Of a stretch of 56,946 nt of DNA, positions 16,083 through 24,409 are shown piece after piece; the first letter of the stretch is position 1; each line of letters begins with the position of its first letter. The position numbers were made by a program, and so were the translations under genes. The notes beneath the pieces were generated by a model. It was not told the origin of the DNA and ran no database searches. It saw only the letters and a list, made by a program, of their open reading frames with translations. Origin of the DNA: an uncultured Bacteroides sp. (GTDB lineage: Bacteria; Bacteroidota; Bacteroidia; Bacteroidales; Bacteroidaceae); assembly GCF_937912035.1 (NCBI RefSeq), contig NZ_CALDPF010000052.1, positions 1 through 56,946 of the forward strand, in the 5' to 3' direction.

Positions 16083-17309
16083 ATGAACACAATATCTACA
16101 TATACACTTGCAAACGGGCTGAGGATAATACACTGCCCCAGCCCAACCGACGTAGTCTATTGCGGATATGCCATTAACGCAGGCACACGCGACGAAAAAG
16201 ACTACGAACAGGGAATAGCCCATTTTGTGGAACATCTCCTTTTTAAGGGTACCACACACCGCCGTGCATGGCACATACTCAACCGTATGGAAAACGTAGG
16301 CGGCGACCTCAATGCCTACACCAACAAGGAAGAGACCGTTGTCTATAGCGCCTTCCTGAGACAGCATTTCATGCGTGCCGCCGAACTTCTTACCGACATC
16401 GTATTCCACAGCACATTTCCGGAAAACCAGATAGAGAAAGAAGTGGAAGTCATAATAGACGAAATACAGAGCTACGAAGACAGCCCTGCAGAACTTATAT
16501 TCGACGATTTCGAGGAACTGATATTTCCCGACCATCCGCTGGGAAGAAATATCCTCGGAAAACCGGAACTGCTCAGAGGATTCGGTCCGGAAGACGCGCT
16601 ACGCTTCACAGGCAGCAGATACAAGACTGGCAACATGGTATTTTTCGTATTAGGAAATATACCGTTCAGGAAAGTTACAGATACAATCGAGAAACTTACT
16701 CGCGACATCACACCATACACATCTCCTGTAGACGGACGCACCTCTCCCCTGCCTTACGTTCCACGCGACCTCATTCTGAGCCGGGATACGCATCAGTCAC
16801 ACGTCATGATTGGTACCAGAGCCTACGACGCACACAACAACCGGCGTACAGGTCTTTATCTTCTTAACAACATACTTGGCGGTCCGGGTATGAACAGCCG
16901 TCTGAATGTAGTCCTCAGAGAGAAAAATGCCCTTGTATATAATGTAGAATCGAACCTCACATCATACACCGATACCGGAGTGTTCAGTATATACTTCGGC
17001 TGCGATCAGGAAGACAGAGACCGCTGTATAGAACTGACAAAGAAGGAACTCAAGAAACTGAGAGATAACCATATAAAAGAAAGCCAGCTCTCGGCAGCCA
17101 AGAAACAGATTATAGGGCAACTGGGAGTAGCATCGGACAATTTTGAGAACTGCGCCCTCGACATGGGAAAATGTTTCCTACATTACAACCGCTACGAAGA
17201 AAAAGAAGAAGTCTTTAAGCGAATAGAAAGTATAACATCTAAGGAACTTCTTGAAATCTCCAACGAGATATTCAGCGAAGAACGCCTATCCACGCTGATT
17301 TATGAATAA
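16083..17309 (+). CDS. M16-family zinc peptidase
   Basis: The 408-residue protein is a pitrilysin/processing-peptidase type metalloprotease. The inverted zinc motif HFVEHLLFKGT is at about residues 43-53, with the distal Glu in NKEETVVYSAF. The second, inactive half-domain follows (GGPGMNSRLNVVLREKNALVY). ATG 16083 is used because the -7 element lies just upstream and homologues begin at this point; 21 further codons upstream are open but cross the promoter. No signal peptide is seen, so it is probably cytosolic. Its last 27 codons before the stop have a second, synonymously diverged copy at 18782-18862. Confidence 0.93.
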   Translation: MNTISTYTLANGLRIIHCPSPTDVVYCGYAINAGTRDEKDYEQGIAHFVEHLLFKGTTHRRAWHILNRMENVGGDLNAYTNKEETVVYSAFLRQHFMRAAELLTDIVFHSTFPENQIEKEVEVIIDEIQSYEDSPAELIFDDFEELIFPDHPLGRNILGKPELLRGFGPEDALRFTGSRYKTGNMVFFVLGNIPFRKVTDTIEKLTRDITPYTSPVDGRTSPLPYVPRDLILSRDTHQSHVMIGTRAYDAHNNRRTGLYLLNNILGGPGMNSRLNVVLREKNALVYNVESNLTSYTDTGVFSIYFGCDQEDRDRCIELTKKELKKLRDNHIKESQLSAAKKQIIGQLGVASDNFENCALDMGKCFLHYNRYEEKEEVFKRIESITSKELLEISNEIFSEERLSTLIYE

Positions 17310-17336
17310 CTCAAGTTTAGCTTCGCTTTCTGTTGA

Positions 17337-17412
17337 ACGAAGTAAAACACCGCAAAAACACGAAGCGAAATACCGCAAAAACACGAAGTAAAACGCCACA
17401 AAAATACGAAGC
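17337..17412. repeat. 23-bp tandem direct repeat, 3.3 copies
   Basis: Units begin ACGAAGyrAAA at 17337, 17360 and 17383, each 23 bp, with a partial fourth at 17406-17412. They lie immediately upstream of the consensus promoter of the DUF4143 ATPase. Confidence 0.92.
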
Positions 17413-17415
17413 ATC

Positions 17416-17446
17416 TTTGATAAATTATTAATTTACAGTACTTTTG
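17416..17446 (+). promoter_or_regulatory. Consensus promoter of the AAA/DUF4143 ATPase
   Basis: TTTG (17416-17419), 19 nt, TACTTTTG (17439-17446); the ATG is 20 nt downstream. Confidence 0.8.
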
Positions 17447-17466
17447 TAGAAAAACACAAATTTGAT

Positions 17467-18780
17467 ATGAAAGATTATAAGAAAAGAATAGTAGATGATG
17501 AATTGGCCTTACGTTTGGAAGCATTTGGAGCTGTACAGATAAAAGGTCCAAAGTGGTGTGGAAAAACAACAACTGCAATGGAACATTCAAATAGCTATAT
17601 AAAGTTGCAGGATCCGGATAGAAGAGCCGGTTATCTGGCTACAGCTAGAACAAAGCCTTCATTACTCCTTAAGGGTGAAACACCAAGACTTATCGATGAA
17701 TGGCAAGATGCTCCAGTTCTTTGGGATGCAGTACGTATGGCTGTTGATGAAAGAAGAGCTAAAGGGCAGTTTATACTAACAGGTTCAACTGTCATTGACG
17801 AAAAGAAGCAAGAAGGAGAAGAATATCAACGATTCCATTCAGGTACCGGTAGAATATCTACCATGACAATGTACCCTATGAGTTTATATGAATCTGAAGA
17901 GTCAAATGGGGAAATATCAATTAAGGACTTATTTGAAAATAAAGAAATAGATATAGATGGAATAATGTCTTCAATGTCTATAGAGAAGCTCATTTTTGCC
18001 GCATGTCGTGGAGGATGGCCGGAATCTATGACAGTAATGAACGAAAAAGCCCAGTTATTGATAGCCAAAGATTATATAAATGTGGTATGCAACGAAGATA
18101 TATCAAGAATTGATAACGTACAAAGAAATCCTTCTTTAGCAAGACTTATTCTACGCTCATACGGACGAAATGTCTGCACTTTAATACAAAAAACAAAGAT
18201 GCTTGCAGATGTATCAGTGGAAATGGAAAGTATATCAATGAAAACATTTGATGATTATGTCAGTGCACTTGAAAGGCTCTTTGTAATAGAAAATATAGAA
18301 GCATGGTGTCCGGCTATACGTTCAGCAAGTGCCATTAGAAGCAGTCAGAAAAGATGCTTTACAGATCCGTCCATCGCAGTTGCAGCATTGGGAGCCTCTC
18401 CACAAATGCTGGAACTTGATTTAAGGACTTTCGGATTCATTTTCGAATGTATGTGTATCCGTGACCTTAAGGTTTACTCACAAAGTTTAGGCGGCAGGGT
18501 CTCTTACTATAATGACAGATATGGACTTGAAGCTGACATTGTTCTACATTTAGAAGATGGCCGTTATGCCCTAATTGAATGCAAACTTGGCAGCCGTGAA
18601 ATTGACGAAGGGGCAAAGCATCTGTTGGAAATAAAAAGGCTAATAAGAGAAAAGAATGAGCAGGAAAAGCAGATGCCACTAAGAGAACCCGACTTGATGA
18701 TTGTATTAACAGGTGGAGAAATGGCATATAAGAGAGAAGACGGAGTATATGTTATACCTTTGGGTTGTTTGAAGAACTAA
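17467..18780 (+). CDS. AAA ATPase with C-terminal DUF4143 domain
   Basis: The 437-residue protein is of the AAA_14/DUF4143 type, common in Bacteroides and archaea and often scattered in accessory DNA. A P-loop GPKWCGKTT (residues 27-35) and a Walker B-like LIDEWQ (about 77-82) form the ATPase. The C-terminal part carries a PD-(D/E)XK-like pattern, LEADIVLHLEDG...ALIECKLG (about residues 355-380), so it may bind or cut nucleic acid. No function is established for the family. It has its own promoter, and its stop is one base before a copy of the M16 peptidase 3' end, which suggests insertion beside that gene. Confidence 0.88.
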   Translation: MKDYKKRIVDDELALRLEAFGAVQIKGPKWCGKTTTAMEHSNSYIKLQDPDRRAGYLATARTKPSLLLKGETPRLIDEWQDAPVLWDAVRMAVDERRAKGQFILTGSTVIDEKKQEGEEYQRFHSGTGRISTMTMYPMSLYESEESNGEISIKDLFENKEIDIDGIMSSMSIEKLIFAACRGGWPESMTVMNEKAQLLIAKDYINVVCNEDISRIDNVQRNPSLARLILRSYGRNVCTLIQKTKMLADVSVEMESISMKTFDDYVSALERLFVIENIEAWCPAIRSASAIRSSQKRCFTDPSIAVAALGASPQMLELDLRTFGFIFECMCIRDLKVYSQSLGGRVSYYNDRYGLEADIVLHLEDGRYALIECKLGSREIDEGAKHLLEIKRLIREKNEQEKQMPLREPDLMIVLTGGEMAYKREDGVYVIPLGCLKN

Positions 18781-18781
18781 A

Positions 18782-18868
18782 GAAAGCATCACTTCGAAGG
18801 AACTTCTCGAAATCTCCAATGAAATATTCAGCGAAGAACGTCTATCCACACTAATTTATGAGGTTTGA
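18782..18868 (+). pseudogene. Duplicated 3' end of the M16 peptidase gene
   Basis: Codons 18782-18862 encode the same last 27 residues as the M16 peptidase (ESITSKELLEISNEIF... to LIYE), then Val and TGA. Against 17226-17306 it differs at 11 of 81 bases, every one a silent third-position change. No start codon or upstream peptidase sequence is present, so it is a remnant. The silent-only divergence means both copies descend from genes that were under protein-level selection. Confidence 0.93.
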
Positions 18869-19083
18869 TATTTTTCCCATCTGAAGCAGTTGTCAAGGAT
18901 TCCTTTACAACTAAATCCATCAGATTAAAAAAACCACGGTTTTCGGTGAGTTTTTTTTATCAATAAATCATTAATTTTAGCTCCGCAAGAACACAGTAAA
19001 AAAAATCTTTTACCACATAAGTGCGAATTTTTACCACATAGTGCATGGTTTCTACCTGATAGTAATAAATCACAAGAATCGCA
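18869..19083. other. Non-coding stretch before the AraC-type regulator
   Basis: No gene is visible. It contains a weak terminator-like hairpin with a T-run (about 18927-18957) that could end the ATPase transcript. It then has AT-rich sequence and, from 19008, a phased direct repeat described separately. Around 18980-19000 it shows short similarity to the 23-bp repeat unit at 17337 (CCGCAAGAACAC against CCGCAAAAACAC). Confidence 0.5.
19008..19064. promoter_or_regulatory. Three direct repeats at 21-bp spacing (operator-like)
   Basis: TACCACATAAGTGC, TACCACATAGTGCA and TACCTGATAGTAAT begin at 19011, 19032 and 19053, exactly two helical turns apart. They end about 20 bp before the -33 of the AraC-type gene. 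The 21-bp direct-repeat pitch is that of AraC half-sites (and of LytTR sites), so binding by the adjacent regulator is a reasonable inference. Confidence 0.65.
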
Positions 19084-19115
19084 TTTGTAGAAACGTAAAG
19101 CATTGATTATCTTTG
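19084..19115 (+). promoter_or_regulatory. Consensus promoter of the AraC-type gene
   Basis: TTTG (19084-19087), 20 nt, TATCTTTG (19108-19115). The leader is only about 15-20 nt long. Confidence 0.78.
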
Positions 19116-19135
19116 GAATGAACAATTAATGAGAT

Positions 19136-19519
19136 ATGGGAGATATGGGAAACATAAGAAAAGCCAAAGACAACGAGAAAATAAGGCTTCTGGTCAATGA
19201 ATGGGTGAAAAACAAAGAATACCTGAAAAACGACATAGGAATTGAAAAACTAGGTAAAAAACTAGGAGTAAACCGTACATATATATCCAACTACATAAAC
19301 GACACATATCAGGTTAACTTCAATACCTGGATTCACCGGATGAGAATTACCGATGCCAAACAAATGATTATCGACAATCCGGGCATTACTATGGGGCAAA
19401 TATCCATAATGACAGGTTACACAGATCAGGCACACTTCAGCAAACTGTTCAAACAGATAACCGGTGTATCCCCTATGAAGTGGAGGAAACAAGTATCTGA
19501 CAACGGAGAAAACTCTTAA
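19136..19519 (+). CDS. Stand-alone AraC-type DNA-binding regulator
   Basis: The 127-residue protein is almost only the double helix-turn-helix of AraC regulators: first HTH near residues 40-60 (IEKLGKKLGVNRTYISNYIN), second near 88-115 (MGQISIMTGYTDQAHFSKLFKQITGVSP). There is no sensor or membrane domain, so it may answer to a partner or act constitutively. ATG 19136 or ATG 19145 could be used. Three 21-bp-phased repeats before its promoter suggest autoregulation. The next genes downstream, 410 bp away, are the coiled-coil lipoprotein and porin pair, a possible but unproven target. Confidence 0.85.
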   Translation: MGDMGNIRKAKDNEKIRLLVNEWVKNKEYLKNDIGIEKLGKKLGVNRTYISNYINDTYQVNFNTWIHRMRITDAKQMIIDNPGITMGQISIMTGYTDQAHFSKLFKQITGVSPMKWRKQVSDNGENS

Positions 19520-19527
19520 CAGAAACA

Positions 19528-19578
19528 TTCATGGATAATTAATATTTATTATTTTACAAAATATAAATTATCCATGAA
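19528..19578. repeat. Long imperfect inverted repeat after the AraC-type gene
   Basis: Arms 19528-19547 and 19559-19578 (TTCATGGATAATT against AATTATCCATGAA) pair over 20 bp with about one mismatch. It lacks a T-run but sits where a terminator would be expected. Confidence 0.6.
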
Positions 19579-19929
19579 TTAGCAATAGTTTTTAACTATA
19601 AATCTAAAGCTACGAAACACCATTTCATCTATAAATTTAACGTTAAAATTACACTTTATAACTTTAAAGCCAAAATAATCTATCTATTACAATCAAATAA
19701 TGTTATATAACATCAATCTTTAAATATTTACCTTTAGACAAATAAAATCCATTATTATTTTATAATTTTGGGAATACAGGTAACAATAAATAGGGAAAGA
19801 ATAAAAACAATAAAAAATTAATTTAAAACACAAAGTTCCGCCGGAACTTTGACTAATACTAAGAGAAGAATTTTAAAGATAATACTTTAACTAATAACCT
19901 TAATTTATTAACCTAAAAAAGGAAACAGT
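19579..19929 (+). other. Long AT-rich leader region of the lipoprotein gene
   Basis: No gene is visible. A -7 element TAATTTTG at 19763-19770 would give a leader of about 150 nt. Inside that leader, 19831-19851 is a perfect palindrome (CAAAGTTCCG, one C, CGGAACTTTG) in otherwise very AT-rich sequence. It could be an operator or an mRNA stem protecting or controlling the transcript. Confidence 0.5.
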
Positions 19930-22398
19930 ATGAGAAAATGGACTTATCTCGTAGCTGCTCTACTCATGAGCGGAACAGCTGCAACTTTCACAAGCTGTAT
20001 TGACACTACCGAACCTGCGGGTATCGAAGAAATGCGCAGTGCTAAGGCTGAATTGCTAAAAGCTAAAGCTGCAGTGCAAACTGCATTGGCAGCAAAAGAA
20101 CAAGCCAGGGCTGAAGGTATTAAACTTGAAAATGCGGGGTTGGAAATTGATAACCAAATTGCGGCATTGAATTTAGAACTTCAACAAGCTATTAACGAAT
20201 GGAAAAAAGACTCGATACAAGCAGAAAGAGATTCGTTAGCAGTAAGCCTTGAAACCCTACTTCTAAAATTAAACAAGCAAAAAGCTGAAGCAGACTATAA
20301 ACTTCAGGAAGCTTTGGAAAAGATAAATATCAACCTCATTACTATGAAGGATGATATGTATGCAAGAGAGCTCAGCTACTATAAAGCACTATTAGTTGGT
20401 GGTCCTTATATAAAAGAAGATGGAACAATCGGAAATATGACTGGAACAGGAGCACAAACACAGTTAGCTATAGAACAAAATAGCTTGCTAAGCTTAAAGA
20501 TGCTGCAAATTGCTTTTGAAGCCGAAAAGGAAAACTACAAAGCAACACTTGAAACAAGAAAGGCTGAACAGGAAGCTGTTCTTAAAATCCATCAATCATT
20601 ACTGGAATCAGTACAAGCAATTAAAGATGCATCCACAGATAATGCAGCAGAAATTGCAGAAAAAATAGCAGCTAAGAAAAATGAATTAAGGGCTTTGGAT
20701 ACCGAGGAAAGTGATAAGATTAAACAGATTCAAGAAGCGGCCGATGCATTGCTTCCTGCAGTAAATGAAACAAATAAAGAAAGAGAAAAACTAGAAAAGA
20801 AAGAAATCTATACAATTAAGAAAACGGACGAACTTGTTAAAATTGCAAATGAATTATATACGGCAGTAAATAGAACAGGTAACAGTTATTTCATTCTTGA
20901 TGCGTTTCAATATAATAGTACTACTGGAGAATATGAGTTAACAGGTGACATTGAATCCAAGGCACTAAATATGCTAAATAGAAAAAACGGTATTTCAAGT
21001 TTAGCAAATGAGGTAATGCAAAAGTATTATTTTGATTTTGAGAATGCATATTTTACTATAATAGGGACCGCTCTGTCATCATATCCTTTTAATGAAGATG
21101 GTTCTGTAAAAGAAGAATATCTTTCAAAAATAAATAATGAATTAGAGAGATGGGCTATTGACGCTGAACAGGTAGAAAAAGCATATAAAGCAGACGAGAA
21201 GGCATGGCTTGATGCGTATGGGGCTTATATGGCAGCATTATATACTTATACAAACTATAAGAATGGACAAAATTACTATGATGCTACATCAAAAGCTATT
21301 GAGGAATACAAAAAATCAACCGATAAGACACTTGCAAAAGCAAACGAACTTAGAACATTAGTACGTACTTATATTGCTAATCGTGAAAAGGTGGACGGAG
21401 CAGTAAGTACTGCTTCAGGAACATTCTACGATAATTATAAGGATGCTCTTACAGATGCGAATAAAGCTCAGTTTGATAGTGAGATACAAGACCTGGATTT
21501 AGGAACACCAACTATTAGCACAACTTATAATAGTAACGGTAGTAATGAAAATAACTTATTGGATAAATTCATCGAAGCTACAAGAACATTCTTAGGATCA
21601 AATGCCTCTACACTTGCAATGTGTAAGGAACCTATGAAAGTTGTTAATGGAGATGAAACCACTTACGTAGTTCCGGAGGGTCTTGAGCCTGTTGGAGAAA
21701 GTAATTTTGAAACTTATCTTAATAATCAAAAAACTATAAGCGTAATTGATAATATTGATACATGGGTAGCTCTCTACCAGACTTTGGATAAGGACGCACA
21801 AACATTGACCGATACATATAATGAAATCAATGCTACAATTAATGCAGCTAATACCGCATCATTAGATAAGCTTGAAACATTATGGAAACTTGAGGTTGAA
21901 GGATTCTTAATTAAAGGAACAAATTCCACTGACATTTGGGTATCAAGTACTCTGAGTAATGACTATAGAAACCCATATTATTCAATATATGCTAGTGGTA
22001 GTTATCTAACAAAAGCTCAAGTAATCAGAGATGAAATTAATGCATTAGAAAATATTCAGAGTGGTAATACCATTGATTATGTATATTATGTTGAATATAA
22101 CAATAAATATGAAGTAAGAACAGGAACTATTGACAATGCTATCAAAGCAATAGAAGCTCAAATTGAAGCAAAAGAAGGACAACTGATTACAACAAATACA
22201 CTCATAAAGCTGTTTGAAGAACAAGGATTTATAAGTGAAAATTGGAATCCAGAAGAATATCCAACTGACAACAATTGCGGAGCAGTACTTGAAAATTCAA
22301 TTAAAGCTCAGGAAGATGTAGTTAAATTATATGAAGCTGAAGTTGCACGTATTGAGGCTATTATAAACAACCTTCTTGCAGCAATGTCTGGTGAATAA
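19930..22398 (+). CDS. Large coiled-coil outer-membrane lipoprotein, unknown role
   Basis: I do not recognise a named family for this 822-residue protein. It begins with a lipoprotein signal peptide (lipobox FTSC, Cys 23). Long Ala/Glu/Lys/Leu-rich heptad segments follow, about residues 34-150 and 185-300, with coiled-coil or helical-rod character. A central Tyr/Asn-rich region (about 300-560) and a final coiled coil (about 745-820) complete it. Codon use is AT-rich compared with the flanking core genes. The next gene, 23 nt downstream, encodes an outer-membrane barrel, so the pair may form one envelope machine. No catalytic motif is seen. Confidence 0.85.
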   Translation: MRKWTYLVAALLMSGTAATFTSCIDTTEPAGIEEMRSAKAELLKAKAAVQTALAAKEQARAEGIKLENAGLEIDNQIAALNLELQQAINEWKKDSIQAERDSLAVSLETLLLKLNKQKAEADYKLQEALEKININLITMKDDMYARELSYYKALLVGGPYIKEDGTIGNMTGTGAQTQLAIEQNSLLSLKMLQIAFEAEKENYKATLETRKAEQEAVLKIHQSLLESVQAIKDASTDNAAEIAEKIAAKKNELRALDTEESDKIKQIQEAADALLPAVNETNKEREKLEKKEIYTIKKTDELVKIANELYTAVNRTGNSYFILDAFQYNSTTGEYELTGDIESKALNMLNRKNGISSLANEVMQKYYFDFENAYFTIIGTALSSYPFNEDGSVKEEYLSKINNELERWAIDAEQVEKAYKADEKAWLDAYGAYMAALYTYTNYKNGQNYYDATSKAIEEYKKSTDKTLAKANELRTLVRTYIANREKVDGAVSTASGTFYDNYKDALTDANKAQFDSEIQDLDLGTPTISTTYNSNGSNENNLLDKFIEATRTFLGSNASTLAMCKEPMKVVNGDETTYVVPEGLEPVGESNFETYLNNQKTISVIDNIDTWVALYQTLDKDAQTLTDTYNEINATINAANTASLDKLETLWKLEVEGFLIKGTNSTDIWVSSTLSNDYRNPYYSIYASGSYLTKAQVIRDEINALENIQSGNTIDYVYYVEYNNKYEVRTGTIDNAIKAIEAQIEAKEGQLITTNTLIKLFEEQGFISENWNPEEYPTDNNCGAVLENSIKAQEDVVKLYEAEVARIEAIINNLLAAMSGE

Positions 22399-22421
22399 AT
22401 TAATCTCTTAAACTAAAAAGT

Positions 22422-23324
22422 ATGATAAAAAAACTATGCATATTACTTCTGTCTGTATGTACAGTTGCGCCAGGAATGGCGCAACAATACAGCAGCAGTG
22501 ATGCGTCGTTTGCCCCAAAGAAAGGTCAATGGCAGGTTTCTGCAGTGATTGGCAACAACCAGATGTTCGATCAGAATATGGAATATCTACTGCCGACTTA
22601 CTGGAATGGAAGTACCAATTCAGAATTTGCCTTTAATAACCCTGTTGGACTTCCCGGAACAAATTTCCAGTCCGGCGATCCGGGATATTGGCTTAATTTG
22701 GGTAAACTGAATAGTAATACACTGATGAACCTTATTGGTATTCAGGGAAAATATTTCCTTACAGATCGTTGGGATATAAACGCAATGTTCAGTATGAATA
22801 TTAATGCAACCCCTTCAAGAGACTACATTGAAGGAGACCATAGCGTTCCAGAATTCCCAATACAGGACTATAAATACATCGAAGGCAGAATACAAAACGC
22901 CTGGACTGTTCAGTTAGGTTCAAATTATTATTTTAATACAAAGAACGAACGCATCAATCTCTATTTAGGTGGAGTACTGGGTTGGCAAATGGGTAGAATA
23001 GAGACATCATACCCTTACACCGGTGAAACCGTAATAGATGAAGATATGAGTGAAGAAACTGATGAAGATTTAAACACTGAAAGCGTACAGCTCTATACTC
23101 CAAACTCACGTGCAGGACAGATTTTCGGTCTGAGAGTAGGTGCAGTGGCAGGTATAGAATACAGCATCGCCAAAGGTTTGATTTTTGGCTTCGAAGTACA
23201 ACCAGTGTCTTATCGTTATGACTGTATCCAGATTTGTCCTAAAGGTTCTGCTGTATATCAGGCAGGTCATCACAGTATCGGACTATTTGCAACTCCGAAC
23301 TTGAAGATTGGATTCAGATTCTAA
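22422..23324 (+). CDS. Outer-membrane beta-barrel (porin-like) protein
   Basis: The 300-residue product has a signal peptide ending GMAQ (about residue 21), alternating-polarity strands rich in Tyr, Gly and Asn, and a C-terminal LKIGFRF. The terminal Phe is the usual recognition signal for BAM-dependent insertion. An acidic loop (DEDMSEETDEDLN, about residues 205-217) probably faces outward. It is co-transcribed with the coiled-coil lipoprotein gene upstream and followed by a strong terminator. The barrel family is not identified more closely. Confidence 0.85.
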   Translation: MIKKLCILLLSVCTVAPGMAQQYSSSDASFAPKKGQWQVSAVIGNNQMFDQNMEYLLPTYWNGSTNSEFAFNNPVGLPGTNFQSGDPGYWLNLGKLNSNTLMNLIGIQGKYFLTDRWDINAMFSMNINATPSRDYIEGDHSVPEFPIQDYKYIEGRIQNAWTVQLGSNYYFNTKNERINLYLGGVLGWQMGRIETSYPYTGETVIDEDMSEETDEDLNTESVQLYTPNSRAGQIFGLRVGAVAGIEYSIAKGLIFGFEVQPVSYRYDCIQICPKGSAVYQAGHHSIGLFATPNLKIGFRF

Positions 23325-23364
23325 ACCCGAGAAAAGTCCAAATAGAAATTCTAACCTGATTATT

Positions 23365-23400
23365 AAAGCACTCCACACGAAGTTGCGGAGTGCTTTTTTA
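23365..23400 (+). terminator. Rho-independent terminator after the barrel gene
   Basis: AAAGCACTCC (23365-23374) pairs with GGAGTGCTTT (23387-23396), then T-rich sequence. Confidence 0.9.
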
Positions 23401-23417
23401 AACTTAATGACTATAAT

Positions 23418-23984
23418 ATGAAAAGTTTCAAACTTTTAGGTATAAGCGCATTCGCGTTTCTATTAATATCCTGCGGACAGACAGTAACCAATGGATATAG
23501 AATTAACGGTAAAATAACAAATCCGAAATACGACGAAAGAACAGTTTATATGGTGGATGCAAATGGAGAAAAATGCGACAGCGCCACAGTGAAAGACTGC
23601 AAATTCACATTCGAAGGGAAACCTGACGTGACAAAAGTTATGGAGCTGATAGTATGCGAAAACGACAGCGATATGTTCCCAGTTACACTACCAGTAGTAC
23701 TTGAAAAAGGCGAAATCACAGTCGAGATGGGCGACATGGTATACGTAGCTGCTACTGAAGAGAACGATAGAATGATGAAATTCCTAATGGAAAAAGATAA
23801 ATTCATAGACAACATTTATGAAAAGTCACTGTCTGCTGACTCTGTAAAATCTGAATTCGCAACCTTTATCGTACAGCAAGTACTCAAAAACGGGAACTCC
23901 ACAGTAGGGAAATATATTTTCAACTCATATAAAGGTAAACTTGATGAAACACAGATTGAGGAATGCAATAAAATAGTGAAATGA
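23418..23984 (+). CDS. DUF4369-type lipoprotein
   Basis: The 188-residue protein has a lipoprotein signal (LISC, Cys about residue 19). It then has a DUF4369-like N-terminal fold (GYRINGKITNPKYDERTVYMVDANGEKCDSATVKDCKFTFEG) of the kind that normally precedes a thioredoxin domain in Bacteroidetes. Here the thioredoxin part is absent and the C-terminus is a short helical segment, so it is not a redox enzyme. No promoter is obvious in the 90 bp upstream beyond the previous terminator. Function unknown; envelope location is likely. Confidence 0.82.
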   Translation: MKSFKLLGISAFAFLLISCGQTVTNGYRINGKITNPKYDERTVYMVDANGEKCDSATVKDCKFTFEGKPDVTKVMELIVCENDSDMFPVTLPVVLEKGEITVEMGDMVYVAATEENDRMMKFLMEKDKFIDNIYEKSLSADSVKSEFATFIVQQVLKNGNSTVGKYIFNSYKGKLDETQIEECNKIVK

Positions 23985-23989
23985 TTTAT

Positions 23990-24012
23990 AGCCGGCATGT
24001 CCGGCTTTTTTT
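23990..24012 (+). terminator. Rho-independent terminator
   Basis: AGCCGG (23990-23995) and CCGGCT (24001-24006) around a 5-nt loop, followed by a T-run. Confidence 0.9.
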
Positions 24013-24075
24013 ATCTTCTCAAGCAATTTTAGATTAAAAACGCCCTTATTCTGATTATACCTTATCTCATGATTC

Positions 24076-24159
24076 TTAAAATCTGAAACCAATTTTCAAT
24101 GAAGTACAAGTTAATACTCTAATATCGCGATGAACAACATTGTACGAAGTGATACCCTC
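24076..24159 (-). pseudogene. Relic of an outer-membrane protein gene 3' end
   Basis: On the minus strand, 28 codons end in LKIGFRF and TAA, the same seven residues and stop that end the barrel gene at 22422-23324 (20 of 24 bases identical over this stretch). Further upstream the frame hits a stop (TAG) and no coherent protein continues. This is most simply the decayed end of a barrel or TonB-receptor gene. Confidence 0.5.
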
Positions 24160-24409
24160 CGACTAGATTTTCATTACGGTGCAGTTATTTTAAAAGTCAT
24201 GTATCATATCTTTCATGATACCGTATTATATATCTGTCATAAATATACCCTGATAGCACATACGGTATCCGCATTGTTGGTTGGCATGAAGAAAATTTCA
24301 AAAAGAGCTATAAATAAGAGCACAATAAAATGGATTAAACATCAGAACGAAATATATAGATCGAATTAATAATCACAAGGGTATTAAATAAACACATACA
24401 CCGCAATTC
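24160..24409. other. Intergenic region without a supported gene
   Basis: AT-rich sequence. A small inverted repeat GTATCAT...ATGATAC (24201-24221) is present. A 79-codon open frame crosses it on the plus strand but has no promoter, family resemblance or coding character, so I treat it as non-coding. Confidence 0.5.

Noticed and set aside
17337..17412. 23-bp tandem repeats as a CRISPR array
   Set aside because: There are no spacers between units and no cas genes.
19831..19851. Palindrome as one end of an invertible promoter
   Set aside because: No second inverted copy is found within the surrounding region and no invertase gene is nearby.
24130..24369. 79-codon open frame on the plus strand
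   Set aside because: No promoter or ribosome-binding site, no family resemblance, and it crosses a minus-strand gene relic and an inverted repeat.
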